A stretch of 30,427 nucleotides of DNA from an uncultured Cryptobacterium sp. (GCA_900554685.1 USIG01000004.1:1-30427); one strand, 5' to 3'. Shown: positions 7,863-17,058, numbered from the stretch's first letter. The notes: generated from the sequence alone by a model not told the origin. Made by a program: numbers and translations.

Positions 7863-9812
7863 TTAACGAGCTGCCTGTGCGGCTTGTTTTTCTTCTTTAT
7901 CTGCGGCAACAAGGGATTCGATTGAGGCAAGATTTGCCATGGTGGATCGGATGATATCGGATCGAGAAAGCGATCCTACCAAGCTGCCTTGCTCATCGAC
8001 AACCGGAATCTTTTTAATACGCTTTTCTGCTAGAAGGCGGCATGCATCATCCAAGGAAGAGCCACTGGGTACAGAAATTGCTCCTTTGGTTGCAATGCGC
8101 ATAACGTTGAGATCGATCAGGTCAGAAACGCGCTGCATGAAGTTTTCGGTATCAGGAATGCGATAGAGCATACGAGTTGCGTCTAACACGCTTCCATCGC
8201 TTCGCCCGATATATTTCATGATGTCACCATCGGAAATAAAACCGACTACTTTCTGTTCGCTATCTACAACAGGCACACCTGAAGTTTTGTTAGCAGCGAG
8301 AATTTGAGCAACTTCGCGGATAGTGTCAGTGTCACGAACAAAATAAGGATCCTTGTTCATGGTAAGATCAACCGCAATGTGGTCGTTTGCCTTTGTTGGC
8401 ATACGAACTGCCTCGACAGAGCTGGTAAAGGCAGGCTTTCGGTTATCGCGTACCGCTACAACGATTACCAAGAAGATGATAATCATTAGCGCTGCTGTAA
8501 AGCAAAACGCGATGCGATCTCCCATCATGGTCTGCTCGAGGGCAGGCATCTCTGGGAAGAAGAAGGTAGATGTAGCGGAAAGGGAGACCAAAATAGCGGT
8601 ACCAAGTGAGGCACCTACCTGGTTGAGGGTATTTGACAGGGCATTAGCGTGTTGGATTACGGAGTTGTCAAGCGAGTTAATGCCCCAGGTGTTGATGGGG
8701 GTAATAGTTCCTGTGATGCCAACCGAAAGACAGGTGTATACCGCAATAATGAAAGGAATAGGGGTATCAAGCGAGAAGGCGATAAGTCCGCAGCCGCCGA
8801 GAAGCAAAATAAACGCACAGGGAATGATTACTTTGCGAGGGCCAAACTTATCGAACCAGCGTCCTGCAAAATAGCCCAGAATTGCACCGATTACGGCACC
8901 GGGAAGCATTACGATACCGGTTTCAAGGGCAGAGATGCCTAAGAGGTTTTGCAAATAGATAGGAAGCAACACGCCTGTACCAACCAAAGCAGCCTGAAGA
9001 CCTGCTACGACGGCAACGGTGATAGCGTAATTGCGAGTGCGTAGGATGCTTACTTTAAGCAAGGGAACATCAAGCTTAAGCTGTCTGCGGACGAAAAACG
9101 TAAGCAGAATTGCGCCTAAAACGATAAGGGCAACAGGAAGAGCAACAACTTCGGCTGAAGTTATGGAAGAAAGACCATACAGTAAGCTCAAAAGACCAAG
9201 GGAACACAGTACAACCGAGGGTTTGTCGAAGGAGGTTGGCTCGAATTTACCATAGCTTTCAAGGAAGAAAACCGAGCAAAGAACGATAACGACAGCTAAA
9301 GCGCATACCAGCAAAAATAGCGCACGCCAGCCAACGCTATCGACCAACAAGCCGGATACCGAAGGACCAACAGCGGGTGCAAATCCAATAGCAAGAGAAA
9401 CGATACCCATTGCTGAACCACGTTTTTCACGAGGGAAAATAAGCAAGATAACCGTGAAAACCATAGGCATAGCGATGCCGGTTGCTACCGCTTGGCACAT
9501 ACGGCCAATAAGCAAAACGGCAAAGAAGGGAGCAATTGCCGCCAGAAGAGATCCGAGGGCAAAAATAGACATACCAAAGGTAAAGAGTTTTTTAGTGGGG
9601 AAGCGGCCAATAAGGTAGGCAGAAAGGGGAATAACCACTGCCTCGACAAGAGAATAGGCAGAGGTAAGCCACTGTACCGTTGTTGCATCAACCTGGGTGT
9701 CAGCCATGATGGCGGGCAGAGCAGGAGAGAGCAGCGTTTGATTCAAAACTGCAAGCAAGGTACCAGCAAGCAAGATGACCACGATAATAACCTGTTTGCG
9801 GGTTAGACCCAT
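7863..9812 (-). CDS. MFS efflux transporter (DHA2-like) with C-terminal CBS pair
   Basis: This is a predicted proton-driven exporter of 649 residues. Residues 1-455 form a multi-segment MFS domain. The start LNQTLLSPALPAI, the motif GPSVSG near 149-154 and the length suggest the 14-segment DHA2 (EmrB/QacA) group, which exports drugs and other small molecules. Residues about 484-535 and 570-625 form two CBS domains (GVPVVDSEQKVVGFISDGDI and KIPVVDEQGSLVGSLSRSDI), which in other proteins bind adenine nucleotides and regulate activity. An open frame extends 91 residues further upstream, but the ATG at 9812 has a strong GGAAGGAG seven bases before it and starts on the family sequence. A terminator separates it from the upstream operon, so it has its own promoter. 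The substrate is unknown. Confidence 0.92.
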   Translation of the reverse strand: MGLTRKQVIIVVILLAGTLLAVLNQTLLSPALPAIMADTQVDATTVQWLTSAYSLVEAVVIPLSAYLIGRFPTKKLFTFGMSIFALGSLLAAIAPFFAVLLIGRMCQAVATGIAMPMVFTVILLIFPREKRGSAMGIVSLAIGFAPAVGPSVSGLLVDSVGWRALFLLVCALAVVIVLCSVFFLESYGKFEPTSFDKPSVVLCSLGLLSLLYGLSSITSAEVVALPVALIVLGAILLTFFVRRQLKLDVPLLKVSILRTRNYAITVAVVAGLQAALVGTGVLLPIYLQNLLGISALETGIVMLPGAVIGAILGYFAGRWFDKFGPRKVIIPCAFILLLGGCGLIAFSLDTPIPFIIAVYTCLSVGITGTITPINTWGINSLDNSVIQHANALSNTLNQVGASLGTAILVSLSATSTFFFPEMPALEQTMMGDRIAFCFTAALMIIIFLVIVVAVRDNRKPAFTSSVEAVRMPTKANDHIAVDLTMNKDPYFVRDTDTIREVAQILAANKTSGVPVVDSEQKVVGFISDGDIMKYIGRSDGSVLDATRMLYRIPDTENFMQRVSDLIDLNVMRIATKGAISVPSGSSLDDACRLLAEKRIKKIPVVDEQGSLVGSLSRSDIIRSTMANLASIESLVAADKEEKQAAQAAR

Positions 9813-9819
9813 AAAGGTG

Positions 9820-9827
9820 CTCCTTCC
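9820..9827 (-). promoter_or_regulatory. Ribosome binding site fixing the MFS-CBS start
   Basis: GGAAGGAG on the minus strand sits seven bases before the ATG at 9812. It decides this start over the longer open frame that begins at 10085. Confidence 0.85.
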
Positions 9828-9844
9828 GATAGACGGTTTAAAAT

Positions 9845-9855
9845 TACACTGTGTA
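9845..9855. promoter_or_regulatory. Odd palindrome TACACTGTGTA upstream of the MFS-CBS gene
   Basis: TACAC-T-GTGTA lies 33 bp before the MFS-CBS start. Its core on the minus strand, ACACAGTGT, is identical to the core at 25186-25194 before the fused activase gene. It is a candidate repressor site; the link to the TetR protein is an inference. Confidence 0.4.
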
Positions 9856-9872
9856 TAAAAAATTTGAGGCGC

Positions 9873-9904
9873 AAAAAGAGGGCATCTCGTTGGCGAGATG
9901 CCCT
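9873..9904 (-). terminator. Intrinsic terminator of the split activase operon
   Basis: A perfect 11-bp stem (9879-9889 with 9894-9904) with a TTGG loop is followed on the minus strand by CTCTTTTT-type sequence (T run 9873-9877). It lies about 120 bp after the activase stop at 10024. Confidence 0.85.
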
Positions 9905-10023
9905 TTCTGTTCTGCTTGTAATGATAGAGACGAACAACGCGAGATTCAAATGCCTCTTTTGAACTTCCACATAATTGCGACAACATAACTTGTTCATCGC
10001 AAAGCCTTGCTTTAATGAGGATC

Positions 10024-10983
10024 TTAATGAGGGCGGATAGCACCTTTGTCGCAGCGGTTACCCCATGCATCAATAAGCTCGTCATCGCGATACACGCATA
10101 CGATTTCGCAGTGATTTGCGCATTTTTGACATACCACTTCGCGGGTCGTGAAATCTATATCGTCGATATTGAAAGAAAAGGGCTTTCGCTTTGCTTTTGG
10201 AGCATCGGCAGCAAGCAGGGCGGCTCCGAAAGCACCCATAAGATGTCCATCGGGATCGACCAGGACCTCTTGTCCAAGGGTTTCTTCGAAGAAATGGACA
10301 ACACCGACGTTTTTGCTTACGCCGCCCTGAAACACAATAGGTGAAATAATGCGTTTTCCTTTTCCGACGTTGTTGAGATAATTAGTTGCTACTGCTTTGC
10401 ACAGCCCTGCAATAACATCTTCACGGGCATAGCCGACCTGAATTTTATGTACAAGATCGCTCTCGGCAAAAACGGTACAGCGGGCGGCAATGTTTGCGGG
10501 ATGCTTTGAAGTAAGGGCAATAGGTCCAAAGTCTTCTACTTCAACGCCAAGGCGATGAGCCTGACTTGAAAGAAACGATCCTGTACCAGCGGCGCAAAGG
10601 GTATTCATGGCATAGTCGGTAGCAATGCCGTTTTCAACACAGATTATCTTTGAGTCCTGACCACCAATTTCCAGAATAGTGCGCACATCAGGATGAAGAT
10701 GTGTGGTGCCAACTGCATGAGCGGTAATTTCGTTTTTTACCACGGTGGCATTGAGGATGGCGCCTACTAAACGGCGGGCACTTCCTGTGGTGCCAACCGC
10801 AAGAACCTCAACGTTATCGTGATCTATCTGGGAAGATAGATCATCAACTACGCGCTTTGCGGCATCGGTTGGGTTGCCTTCGGTCCAAAGGTAAGAGCGT
10901 GCCATGATGGTGCCTTTATCGTCGATGATGACACCTTTAGTTGAGATGGATCCGGTATCTATTCCAAGAAATGCGGGAGTCAT
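10024..10983 (-). CDS. 2-hydroxyacyl-CoA dehydratase-type activase (BadF/BcrA family)
   Basis: This is an ATP-dependent electron-transfer activator (archerase type) of 319 residues in the ASKHA fold. It has the phosphate loop GIDTGSISTK at 7-16, GTTGSAR, EIGGQDSK at 105-112, and a second phosphate loop GAFGAALLA. The two cysteines that hold the [4Fe-4S] cluster between two subunits in HgdC-type proteins are C130 (CAAGTGSF) and C169 (AARCTVF). A C-terminal extension of about 40 residues adds five cysteines (C285, C288, C292, C296, C311) in a CxxC/CDKG pattern; the same extension follows the second activase domain of the fused protein at 20533-25119. The gene is last in the operon and its ATG overlaps the previous stop by one base (TAATG). 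The acceptor is probably the pair of proteins encoded just upstream. Confidence 0.93.
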   Translation of the reverse strand: MTPAFLGIDTGSISTKGVIIDDKGTIMARSYLWTEGNPTDAAKRVVDDLSSQIDHDNVEVLAVGTTGSARRLVGAILNATVVKNEITAHAVGTTHLHPDVRTILEIGGQDSKIICVENGIATDYAMNTLCAAGTGSFLSSQAHRLGVEVEDFGPIALTSKHPANIAARCTVFAESDLVHKIQVGYAREDVIAGLCKAVATNYLNNVGKGKRIISPIVFQGGVSKNVGVVHFFEETLGQEVLVDPDGHLMGAFGAALLAADAPKAKRKPFSFNIDDIDFTTREVVCQKCANHCEIVCVYRDDELIDAWGNRCDKGAIRPH

Positions 10984-12254
10984 TAGCGAGCCTTTCTCAT
11001 CGCGATCATGTCGTAAAACGCTTCGAGGCGAGTATCTAAGCCTGTATCACTTGTTTGGGAGTCGTAGCTTAAGAACAGAAGGGGAATATGGTAATCACTG
11101 CTTAAGCGTTGCAACACAGGCATGCAGTCAATTTCGGGAGTGCATCCGGAAGATTTGAGATGGATGATGCCATCAAATCCTTCTTCAGCGTATTGTTTTG
11201 CAGCGGCAATCGAGAGGGTTGATGTGGGTCCCATATCAAATGACACGTAATCTGAAACGCTCCGACGAAGGTTTTCTTCGTTGTAGCGAAGGACGCGATT
11301 GGTGAGGTTTACAGTACGTGCAAGCGAAACGCCCATTGAACTGAGTTTATCTTCGATGAAGAGATTCGAGCGTGGATCTACGGCGGTGAAGAACTCGCCG
11401 ATCAGGCCAACACGAATAGGATCAACAGGTTTCTCGATTGGTAAATCTTCTAGGATGCGCAAATGGCGGCGATACACATAAGCAAGCTGCGCGGCGCCAC
11501 TTACGGTGTTCATTTCGGCAAAGAAATCCTTTTGGGCGCGCTTAAATGAACCGGGCTCCTTTTCGAATCCGGCAAGTTCAAGATAGCGATCGTTATAGCT
11601 ATCGAGCGCCTCAATCATTTTTAAAACTGCTAAGAAATTTTTTACGCCCTTAGATATGGAAAGATCGGGATTAACTTTCTTTTTGCAAAGAGCAAGGTAT
11701 TCTTGCAGGGGCTTTCCGCTGACAGTGGCAAAATTAAGCATTTCAAATTCGTAGCCCATATCGCGCAGAATCGACTCTTGGAGTTCGCCATAATAGCCAA
11801 GACGGCAGGGGCCTGTGAACTGCACAAGGACATCGGCTCCTCTATCAAGGGCTTCGATGTAGTCACCCAGGATATGCTTGAAAGGTGCGCATACATAATC
11901 GGTACTGTTCAGGGTGCCAAGTTCAAGGGTTTTACGTGTTGCTTCGGGCAGGCTTACATAATCGGCATCAAGGACCTCTTCAACAAAGAAGCGAAATGCG
12001 ATGTCGTAGTAGGTATAGCGTAGAAAAGCAACCTTGGTACGGGCATGACGGTCTTTTTTGTGCTTCTTTTTCTTTTTGGGACGAAGTGCTTCTGGTTTGC
12101 CGGGATTTAAGAATACTCCTGCGGGAGCATCTTCTGAATAACGGCGCTTGAGCGTGTCAGCCATGCGGTTAATGGGAGCTTTTATATCGGTAACGCGCTG
12201 TTTGAGGGGAGCGGTTACTTCTGCAATGCGGTTTGTGGAATTCTTATCGCTCAT
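10983..12254 (-). CDS. HgdB-like 2-hydroxyacyl-CoA dehydratase D-component family protein
   Basis: This protein of 423 residues is related to the D component of 2-hydroxyglutaryl-CoA dehydratase (HGD-D). Three cysteines fit [4Fe-4S] ligands of the family: C122 (VCAPFKHILGD), C150 (GPCRLGYYGE) and C371 (SSGCTPEID); C377 follows. The equivalents in the fused protein are C1176, C1211 and C1474. Residues 1-70 are an extra basic tail ending in a Lys-rich run (RPKKKKKHKKDRH). The start at 12254 overlaps the previous gene by 11 bp and has GAGGAGG about 12 bases upstream, slightly far. The gene sits between a DUF2229-like gene and an activase gene, so the three products probably work together. The substrate is unknown, and a true dehydratase role is not shown. 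Confidence 0.88.
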   Translation of the reverse strand: MSDKNSTNRIAEVTAPLKQRVTDIKAPINRMADTLKRRYSEDAPAGVFLNPGKPEALRPKKKKKHKKDRHARTKVAFLRYTYYDIAFRFFVEEVLDADYVSLPEATRKTLELGTLNSTDYVCAPFKHILGDYIEALDRGADVLVQFTGPCRLGYYGELQESILRDMGYEFEMLNFATVSGKPLQEYLALCKKKVNPDLSISKGVKNFLAVLKMIEALDSYNDRYLELAGFEKEPGSFKRAQKDFFAEMNTVSGAAQLAYVYRRHLRILEDLPIEKPVDPIRVGLIGEFFTAVDPRSNLFIEDKLSSMGVSLARTVNLTNRVLRYNEENLRRSVSDYVSFDMGPTSTLSIAAAKQYAEEGFDGIIHLKSSGCTPEIDCMPVLQRLSSDYHIPLLFLSYDSQTSDTGLDTRLEAFYDMIAMRKAR

Positions 12255-13248
12255 CGCTTAAATAACCTCCTCTTTTTTGATAGCGCAAAATGTCGATAAA
12301 GCTTTCGATTCGTGTTTCTAATCCGGCGGTACCACTTTGGGCATCAACTGTAAGAGACAAAATAGGTTTGCCTTTTATGCAGCGGATCAGAGCATCATTG
12401 GTCATAGAATCGGGTCCGCAAGGAAATGCGCTGACCAAAATAAGGCCGTCTAGGTGATCATATAAACTCAAAAGTGTTCCTATGATTTCACGATTGACGA
12501 TCCATGGCATCGTTTCTGAAAAGTCGTAGCTTTTCTCAAGGGCAAGTTTGCGATCAAAGCGATCGGAAAACAAGGTGCAAACCTCAAGGTCTTCAAGCAT
12601 GCTTACAATGGGCCCGCCAATGTAGGGGTCATGAATAACGTAGGGGTGAGCTGCAAGCAGGATGCGAAGAGGGCGCTGTTCAGCAGGAAGTTTTTCTGCG
12701 CGCTTGAGCGCTTTTGACTGCTCTTGCGACTGCTGTTCGTCGTGCTTTTTCTGAGCGTGACAAGCGTGTTGATAGAGTGCTTTCCCTTGTTTTTTACTCA
12801 GGCCGAATTGCGTAGCTATGGATACGTAAGCTTCTTCTGCAGAGATACCGGTGTCCTCTTTGTCTATTTCGCATGAAATGATGCGAATCTTTTTTGAGGG
12901 AAAGGTATTGGCTACAAGATCGGGTAATGCTTGAAATTTGGTGCAAAATCCTTTGTGAAGCCCGAGGTTATCAATGCTAGGCACAAAGAGAACATCGCAA
13001 GAATCCAGCAAACTTTCAACATGGCCCATATAGAGTTTAGAGGCAAGGCAGCATTCATCAATGGAGAGAGCTTCTCCTCGTTCGAGCATTGCCCTATCGG
13101 ATGGATCACTTACTACAACAGTGCAGCCTAAGGATTCGAAAAAGGTTTGCCACAAAACGTGGTAACGATAGTAGAGCAGTGCTCGGGGGATTCCAACAGT
13201 ATGGATATTGTCAAAGCTCTGCTTGGGTAGTAATTCAAGTGGGCTCAT
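12244..13248 (-). CDS. DUF2229-like activase-associated iron-sulfur protein
   Basis: This 334-residue protein matches the module that follows the activase domains in long CoA-enzyme-activase proteins (DUF2229). It opens with VGIPRALLYYRYHVLWQTFF. It has cysteines at C67 (ECCLASKLYMGH), C102 (GFCTKF) and C277 (AFPCGPDSM). These line up with C791 (VCFPAKLVHGH), C833 and C1006 (FGCGHD) of the fused protein, so a [4Fe-4S] cluster is plausible. A Gln/Lys-rich stretch lies at about 165-192. The ORF is open up to 13329, but the ATG at 13248 has AGGAG four bases away and starts just before the conserved region. It is first in the three-gene operon. The start of the operon promoter was not found. Confidence 0.85.
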   Translation of the reverse strand: MSPLELLPKQSFDNIHTVGIPRALLYYRYHVLWQTFFESLGCTVVVSDPSDRAMLERGEALSIDECCLASKLYMGHVESLLDSCDVLFVPSIDNLGLHKGFCTKFQALPDLVANTFPSKKIRIISCEIDKEDTGISAEEAYVSIATQFGLSKKQGKALYQHACHAQKKHDEQQSQEQSKALKRAEKLPAEQRPLRILLAAHPYVIHDPYIGGPIVSMLEDLEVCTLFSDRFDRKLALEKSYDFSETMPWIVNREIIGTLLSLYDHLDGLILVSAFPCGPDSMTNDALIRCIKGKPILSLTVDAQSGTAGLETRIESFIDILRYQKRGGYLSDER

Positions 13249-13252
13249 ATAT

Positions 13253-13257
13253 CTCCT
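13253..13257 (-). promoter_or_regulatory. Ribosome binding site fixing the DUF2229-like start
   Basis: AGGAG on the minus strand lies four bases before the ATG at 13248, which supports this start over the upstream in-frame starts at 13329 and 13281. Confidence 0.75.
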
Positions 13258-13376
13258 GTATCTAAAAACAACGTTTGTCATTGTCTTACGTTCACGCGCA
13301 AATGTGACAAGCATCCACAGGGAAACCATTTTGTTGGTGATTGCGGAGAGGCTTTAATGATGCGCGTAAAAGACTT

Positions 13377-13443
13377 TAACCAAAGAAGAAGCAAGTCGTA
13401 GTGATCTTTCATGTTTTTTCGCAAAGATGCCGTTCTTTGGTTA
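13377..13443. promoter_or_regulatory. Long inverted repeat with nested stem, function unknown
   Basis: TAACCAAAGAA at 13377-13387 is the exact reverse complement of 13433-13443. Inside lies a second stem, ATCTTT (13404-13409) with AAAGAT (13423-13428). The element sits between the split activase operon (minus) and the small plus-strand gene. It could be a leader structure or a regulator site. It does not match a riboswitch I recognise, and no gene upstream on either strand would need a terminator here. Confidence 0.5.
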
Positions 13444-13496
13444 TTTTGGAGTACTCTAGGACTGCATTTTGAATAAGTTTGTTTCAAGGAAGATGT

Positions 13497-13790
13497 ATGA
13501 CTCTCTATCGTGCAACAATTGTTTCTCCAAAGGGTGCGGCGCCTCAGTCAAGCGTGATCGAATTTGAAAGCGTCCACAGAGCGGGGTCTAAACAGAATTT
13601 GCAGGATGCGCGCTATAGAATGCTTGAGCTTCATGGCTCAGAGGCGCTTTCTTGGAATATAAAAGACGTTGAAAAAGTGACGGAGAGTGAAAAAGGTGGA
13701 GCGGCAGAGCAGCTCATGCTTGATTTTCGTGAGCCGGTTGAACCTCCTAAAAGAAAGCGTCGTAGTGTTAAGCGCGGTATTACGGGATAG
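13497..13790 (+). CDS. Small protein of unknown function
   Basis: I do not recognise this 97-residue protein. It starts MTLYRATIVSPKG, has no membrane segment or signal peptide, and ends in a strongly basic tail (PPKRKRRSVKRGITG), which could bind nucleic acid. AAGGA with a six-base spacer precedes the ATG at 13497. The frame is open 18 bases further to a TTG, but the ribosome binding site favours the ATG. It stands alone: divergent from the split activase operon, and convergent with the surface protein gene 79 bp downstream. Confidence 0.7.
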   Translation: MTLYRATIVSPKGAAPQSSVIEFESVHRAGSKQNLQDARYRMLELHGSEALSWNIKDVEKVTESEKGGAAEQLMLDFREPVEPPKRKRRSVKRGITG

Positions 13791-13869
13791 ACGTACTGAT
13801 CTTTTCTAACTTTCTTCTATAAAGCAGAGCTGCTCTGTTGTGTAGGGTGTTACTTATTGTTTGATGCAC

Positions 13870-16800
13870 TTAGATCCTTTTATTTTTTCGGTAATAGATA
13901 AGGGCGCCTATACTGCCTATTCCAAGTGCGCTCAAGAAAATAAATAAGCCAAAGGTGACATCTCCTGTTTTCGGGAGGGTATCTATAAGCTCCTTGAGCG
14001 GATTGTCGTTTGAATCGATGGGATGCTGTGTGGTTGTTTGTACGACGGAGTCTTTATCTTCATCGTGAAGCTCAAGGTTGCGGTATATATCAATACGGGC
14101 ATCATTCCATAGTTCGATGTCTTTACTTTCAAGCATTTCGGTGGTTGCTTGCATGAAGAGCACGGCAGGAGCGTAGGTTGAGCTTACCGTATCCAAGGAG
14201 TCCAGCACCTGATTACAGGTTTGATTGTTCCAAGAATCAAACTGGGTGGTGTCGGGAGCTTCTCTTCGAGTGTCGTTATTTTCATAACGATCATGACGTT
14301 GCCATTGCTTGTCATCTTGCGAAAGTGTTCCAAAACCCTCTTCAACCCTGCCATGTTCAAAGGCAAGTGCGGTGATGTATTCACCTTCTGACAGATTTAG
14401 ATCGTCCACATAAAGGAGAGTGGACTTTGTGGTTGAAAGATCCTGAGTCCATAGATGCCAGCCATCAAAATTGTACACACGCTCATTGTTTGGATTATCG
14501 GGGTTGTAGGGATTGGTGGAACAAGCGTTTACTTCTTCGTTTTCATCTATGGTTTCACTTTCGCTTGTCTTATCGCTTTCGTTTGGGGAATTGCTTCTGC
14601 TTGCTTCGTTACGCTCGTCCGCGTTTTTATTGTCTGGCTTGCCCTCGCTTGTGGTTTTATCGTCTGGCTCATTGTTATTTGCGGTTTTGTTGGTTTGGTA
14701 CCATACATTCATTTTCCCATCGTAATCACCAACGCTTACGGGGGTTGCCAGCGCTTTAAGGTGTGCCTGGTTTTCCTGGGCACAAACTAAAGAATCAGTT
14801 GTTGTAAACTCGTCTGCCCAGGTTGGGGAAGTGGATCGATAGTCTATGGTGTAGGTGAAAAGTCCGTTAGATTCAAAGAGCGTCTGTAGCTTGTCTACCT
14901 CTCCGGTGATTTCTGGTGTGTAAGGTTTGTTGTCGATAGTCCCTAAATCAAGGGTTGTCTTATCGCGCGAAATAGTTACCTCGAAGGCAACGAGAAGCAT
15001 GCCTTCATTTGCCGAACAGGACATTTCTTCTACGGTGTAGGTATCGTAAGGCAGGGCTCCGAGGTCGTCATTTACCGGTGCGGTATTACCAAGAGAATCT
15101 GCACCAAACCATATTCCATCTTCTGGGGAAGTTGCTTGGTTGGTGTTGTGCGAATGGGCAGCCCATGACGACTCGGTGCTTGCCATTCCGTTTTCGTCAG
15201 TGATTAAAACATGCGATTCTCCGGTGGTTTTTGAAGTGATACGGAAAGGAATATTGGCAAGACGCTGCATAGATCCCTCTCTTGTTTTGGTAAAAGAAAA
15301 GTCTCCTCGCTTTACCTGTTCAGGAGCTGTAAAGCTTTGCCATTGTTCGATGTGGGGTTCATCTCCTTGTGCCTGAAGAGAAACGACGGTTGGCTTTTCA
15401 AGACAAAGATATCCCTCAGGGGCTTTTATTTCCTTTATTTCGATAGTTCCTAAGGGAAGGGCGATCGATCCTTCGTGGTCGTAGTAAAATTCGTCGCCTT
15501 CAACAAGGTATTCTTTTGAGAAGGTAAGCTTTCCTTCTTCGTCGGTTTTAAAAATCCACGTTCGTTGAGGGCTTCCCCATGAGGAAGGAATCGAAAGTCG
15601 GCTTGATTGAACGTCTTGACCATGGGCAATTGCGTTAAGAGCGTTTTCCATAAGATAAGGAACGGCAAGATAGCGATCATAGTAGGAAATCTGGAACTGA
15701 GCATCTTTGAGACTTGCAGAACCAAGGGGTGAAGCTTCTTTGGTTTCGGCATCGATCTTTTGAAGCACAAGATCAATAAGACAGCTTTGCGGAATGTTCG
15801 ATACGCTTGATTGGGTAACCGAACCAGAATGGATAGGGACTGATTTATCGGCTGCAACCGCAAATCCTTCAGGGGCTCGTTCTTCTTTGAGGGTGTAGGT
15901 CCCGACTGGCAAAAGGGGGCTTCTGTTGCTGTTTCCGTCTTTGTCGGTCATCAATTGTGCTACACGATTTCCCTTTTTGTCATACACGCCAAAAAGAGCA
16001 CCTTCGAGTGAATAGGTGGCATTATTCTGGCTCAGCGAAGGGTTTTCTGAGATCTTATGCACTTCAAGATATCCGCCAAAGTTCTTTTGAACTTTTGCTT
16101 GGAAATAGACTGTCTGGTAACCAATCAATCCCAAACTATTGCGAGGGCCATCGGGGCTTGCGGCTCCTGGTGGAGTGATGGTGACATCATAGGTAACAAT
16201 TCCTGCATTCACGTCAATGCTTTTAAGAGTTGCCTTATAGTCTGCCCAGGTATAAGAAGGGGCAGCAGCGCTGGGTAGAGAACATGATCCGGTGCCCGAG
16301 CAACCCTCCAATTCCCCAGTAAATCCCGAAACGCTAAATTGGGCAGGATGAACACTCCACGTTGCTCCAATGTAGCATCTTCCTGATGCTGTTTCGGGCA
16401 CATCATAATCAGCGTCGACGGTGACTACCTGATCAGGTTCGCTAATAGAAAAAAGAGCATAAACAGTAGTGGAAGCTTCGACGGGAGAAGAGAAGTCGAA
16501 GGTGGAATTATCGGCGGAATTTACCCACCGAATAAAAGTGTGTCCTTGTTTTGAGGGGGTTTGGGGAATTGTTCCGTAAGCTTTTTCAAAAGAGGATCCT
16601 TTGGGCACAGATACTTCAATATCTTGGGTCTTTTCGTCGTTAAAGCTTACTCGAACTATGTAGTCAGCCTTTTCGAAGCTGCCGATAATGGTCATGCTTT
16701 CGGTTACGGGAGTGGAAAACCAATCAAAATCATTTCCTTGGTCAGTTTTCCATACCAGTTGAAAACCTTGGGACTCCTTTTCTTCGATAAGACTTGCAAG

Positions 16801-17058
16801 GGGCTGATTTCCCTGGCTGTCAACCATAAAGCGGGGATCTGCTTTTACCGCTTGACCAAGAGTAAAATCGCTTCCCTCGACAAGGGTGGGAAGTTCACCT
16901 TGAAAACCCTCTACTTCAACGGTAAGGATGGCTAAATCATTTACGCTGCGGGCAGCAGTTTTTTGCGGATATACCAAGCCTATACCAAGGCCTAGCGCAA
17001 GAAGCGCTATGAGCAGACTTGCTGCGATTTTAAAAGGGGTGGTGTTAAGTGAAAACAT
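13870..17058 (-). CDS. LPXTG-anchored surface protein with SpaA/VaFE-type domains
   Basis: This is a cell-wall-anchored adhesin or pilin-like protein of 1062 residues. A signal peptide spans about 1-36. The C-terminal sorting signal is LPKTG at 1028-1032, followed by a membrane segment and a basic end (YYRKNKRI), so sortase should attach it to peptidoglycan. Residues about 131-204 resemble an InlB/Flg_new-type repeat. Prealbumin-like (Cna-B/SpaA) domains lie at about 329-410, 428-560 and 586-712; VHK at 333-335 with LKEERAPEGF, and IKEIKAPEGY, are the isopeptide-bond patterns of the family. A low-complexity Asn/Asp/Glu/Ser-rich spacer spans about 790-860. The ATG at 17058 has TAGGAG eight or so bases upstream. 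No sortase gene is in the window. The ligand is unknown. Confidence 0.92.
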   Translation of the reverse strand: MFSLNTTPFKIAASLLIALLALGLGIGLVYPQKTAARSVNDLAILTVEVEGFQGELPTLVEGSDFTLGQAVKADPRFMVDSQGNQPLASLIEEKESQGFQLVWKTDQGNDFDWFSTPVTESMTIIGSFEKADYIVRVSFNDEKTQDIEVSVPKGSSFEKAYGTIPQTPSKQGHTFIRWVNSADNSTFDFSSPVEASTTVYALFSISEPDQVVTVDADYDVPETASGRCYIGATWSVHPAQFSVSGFTGELEGCSGTGSCSLPSAAAPSYTWADYKATLKSIDVNAGIVTYDVTITPPGAASPDGPRNSLGLIGYQTVYFQAKVQKNFGGYLEVHKISENPSLSQNNATYSLEGALFGVYDKKGNRVAQLMTDKDGNSNRSPLLPVGTYTLKEERAPEGFAVAADKSVPIHSGSVTQSSVSNIPQSCLIDLVLQKIDAETKEASPLGSASLKDAQFQISYYDRYLAVPYLMENALNAIAHGQDVQSSRLSIPSSWGSPQRTWIFKTDEEGKLTFSKEYLVEGDEFYYDHEGSIALPLGTIEIKEIKAPEGYLCLEKPTVVSLQAQGDEPHIEQWQSFTAPEQVKRGDFSFTKTREGSMQRLANIPFRITSKTTGESHVLITDENGMASTESSWAAHSHNTNQATSPEDGIWFGADSLGNTAPVNDDLGALPYDTYTVEEMSCSANEGMLLVAFEVTISRDKTTLDLGTIDNKPYTPEITGEVDKLQTLFESNGLFTYTIDYRSTSPTWADEFTTTDSLVCAQENQAHLKALATPVSVGDYDGKMNVWYQTNKTANNNEPDDKTTSEGKPDNKNADERNEASRSNSPNESDKTSESETIDENEEVNACSTNPYNPDNPNNERVYNFDGWHLWTQDLSTTKSTLLYVDDLNLSEGEYITALAFEHGRVEEGFGTLSQDDKQWQRHDRYENNDTRREAPDTTQFDSWNNQTCNQVLDSLDTVSSTYAPAVLFMQATTEMLESKDIELWNDARIDIYRNLELHDEDKDSVVQTTTQHPIDSNDNPLKELIDTLPKTGDVTFGLFIFLSALGIGSIGALIYYRKNKRI

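Noticed and set aside
9813..10085. 91-residue N-terminal extension of the MFS-CBS protein
   Set aside because: It would read through the terminator of the upstream operon and has no family likeness; a strong ribosome binding site precedes the ATG at 9812.
13791..13869. Bidirectional terminator between the small gene and the surface protein gene
   Set aside because: The only hairpin (CAGAG-CTG-CTCTG) is short and lacks a T run.
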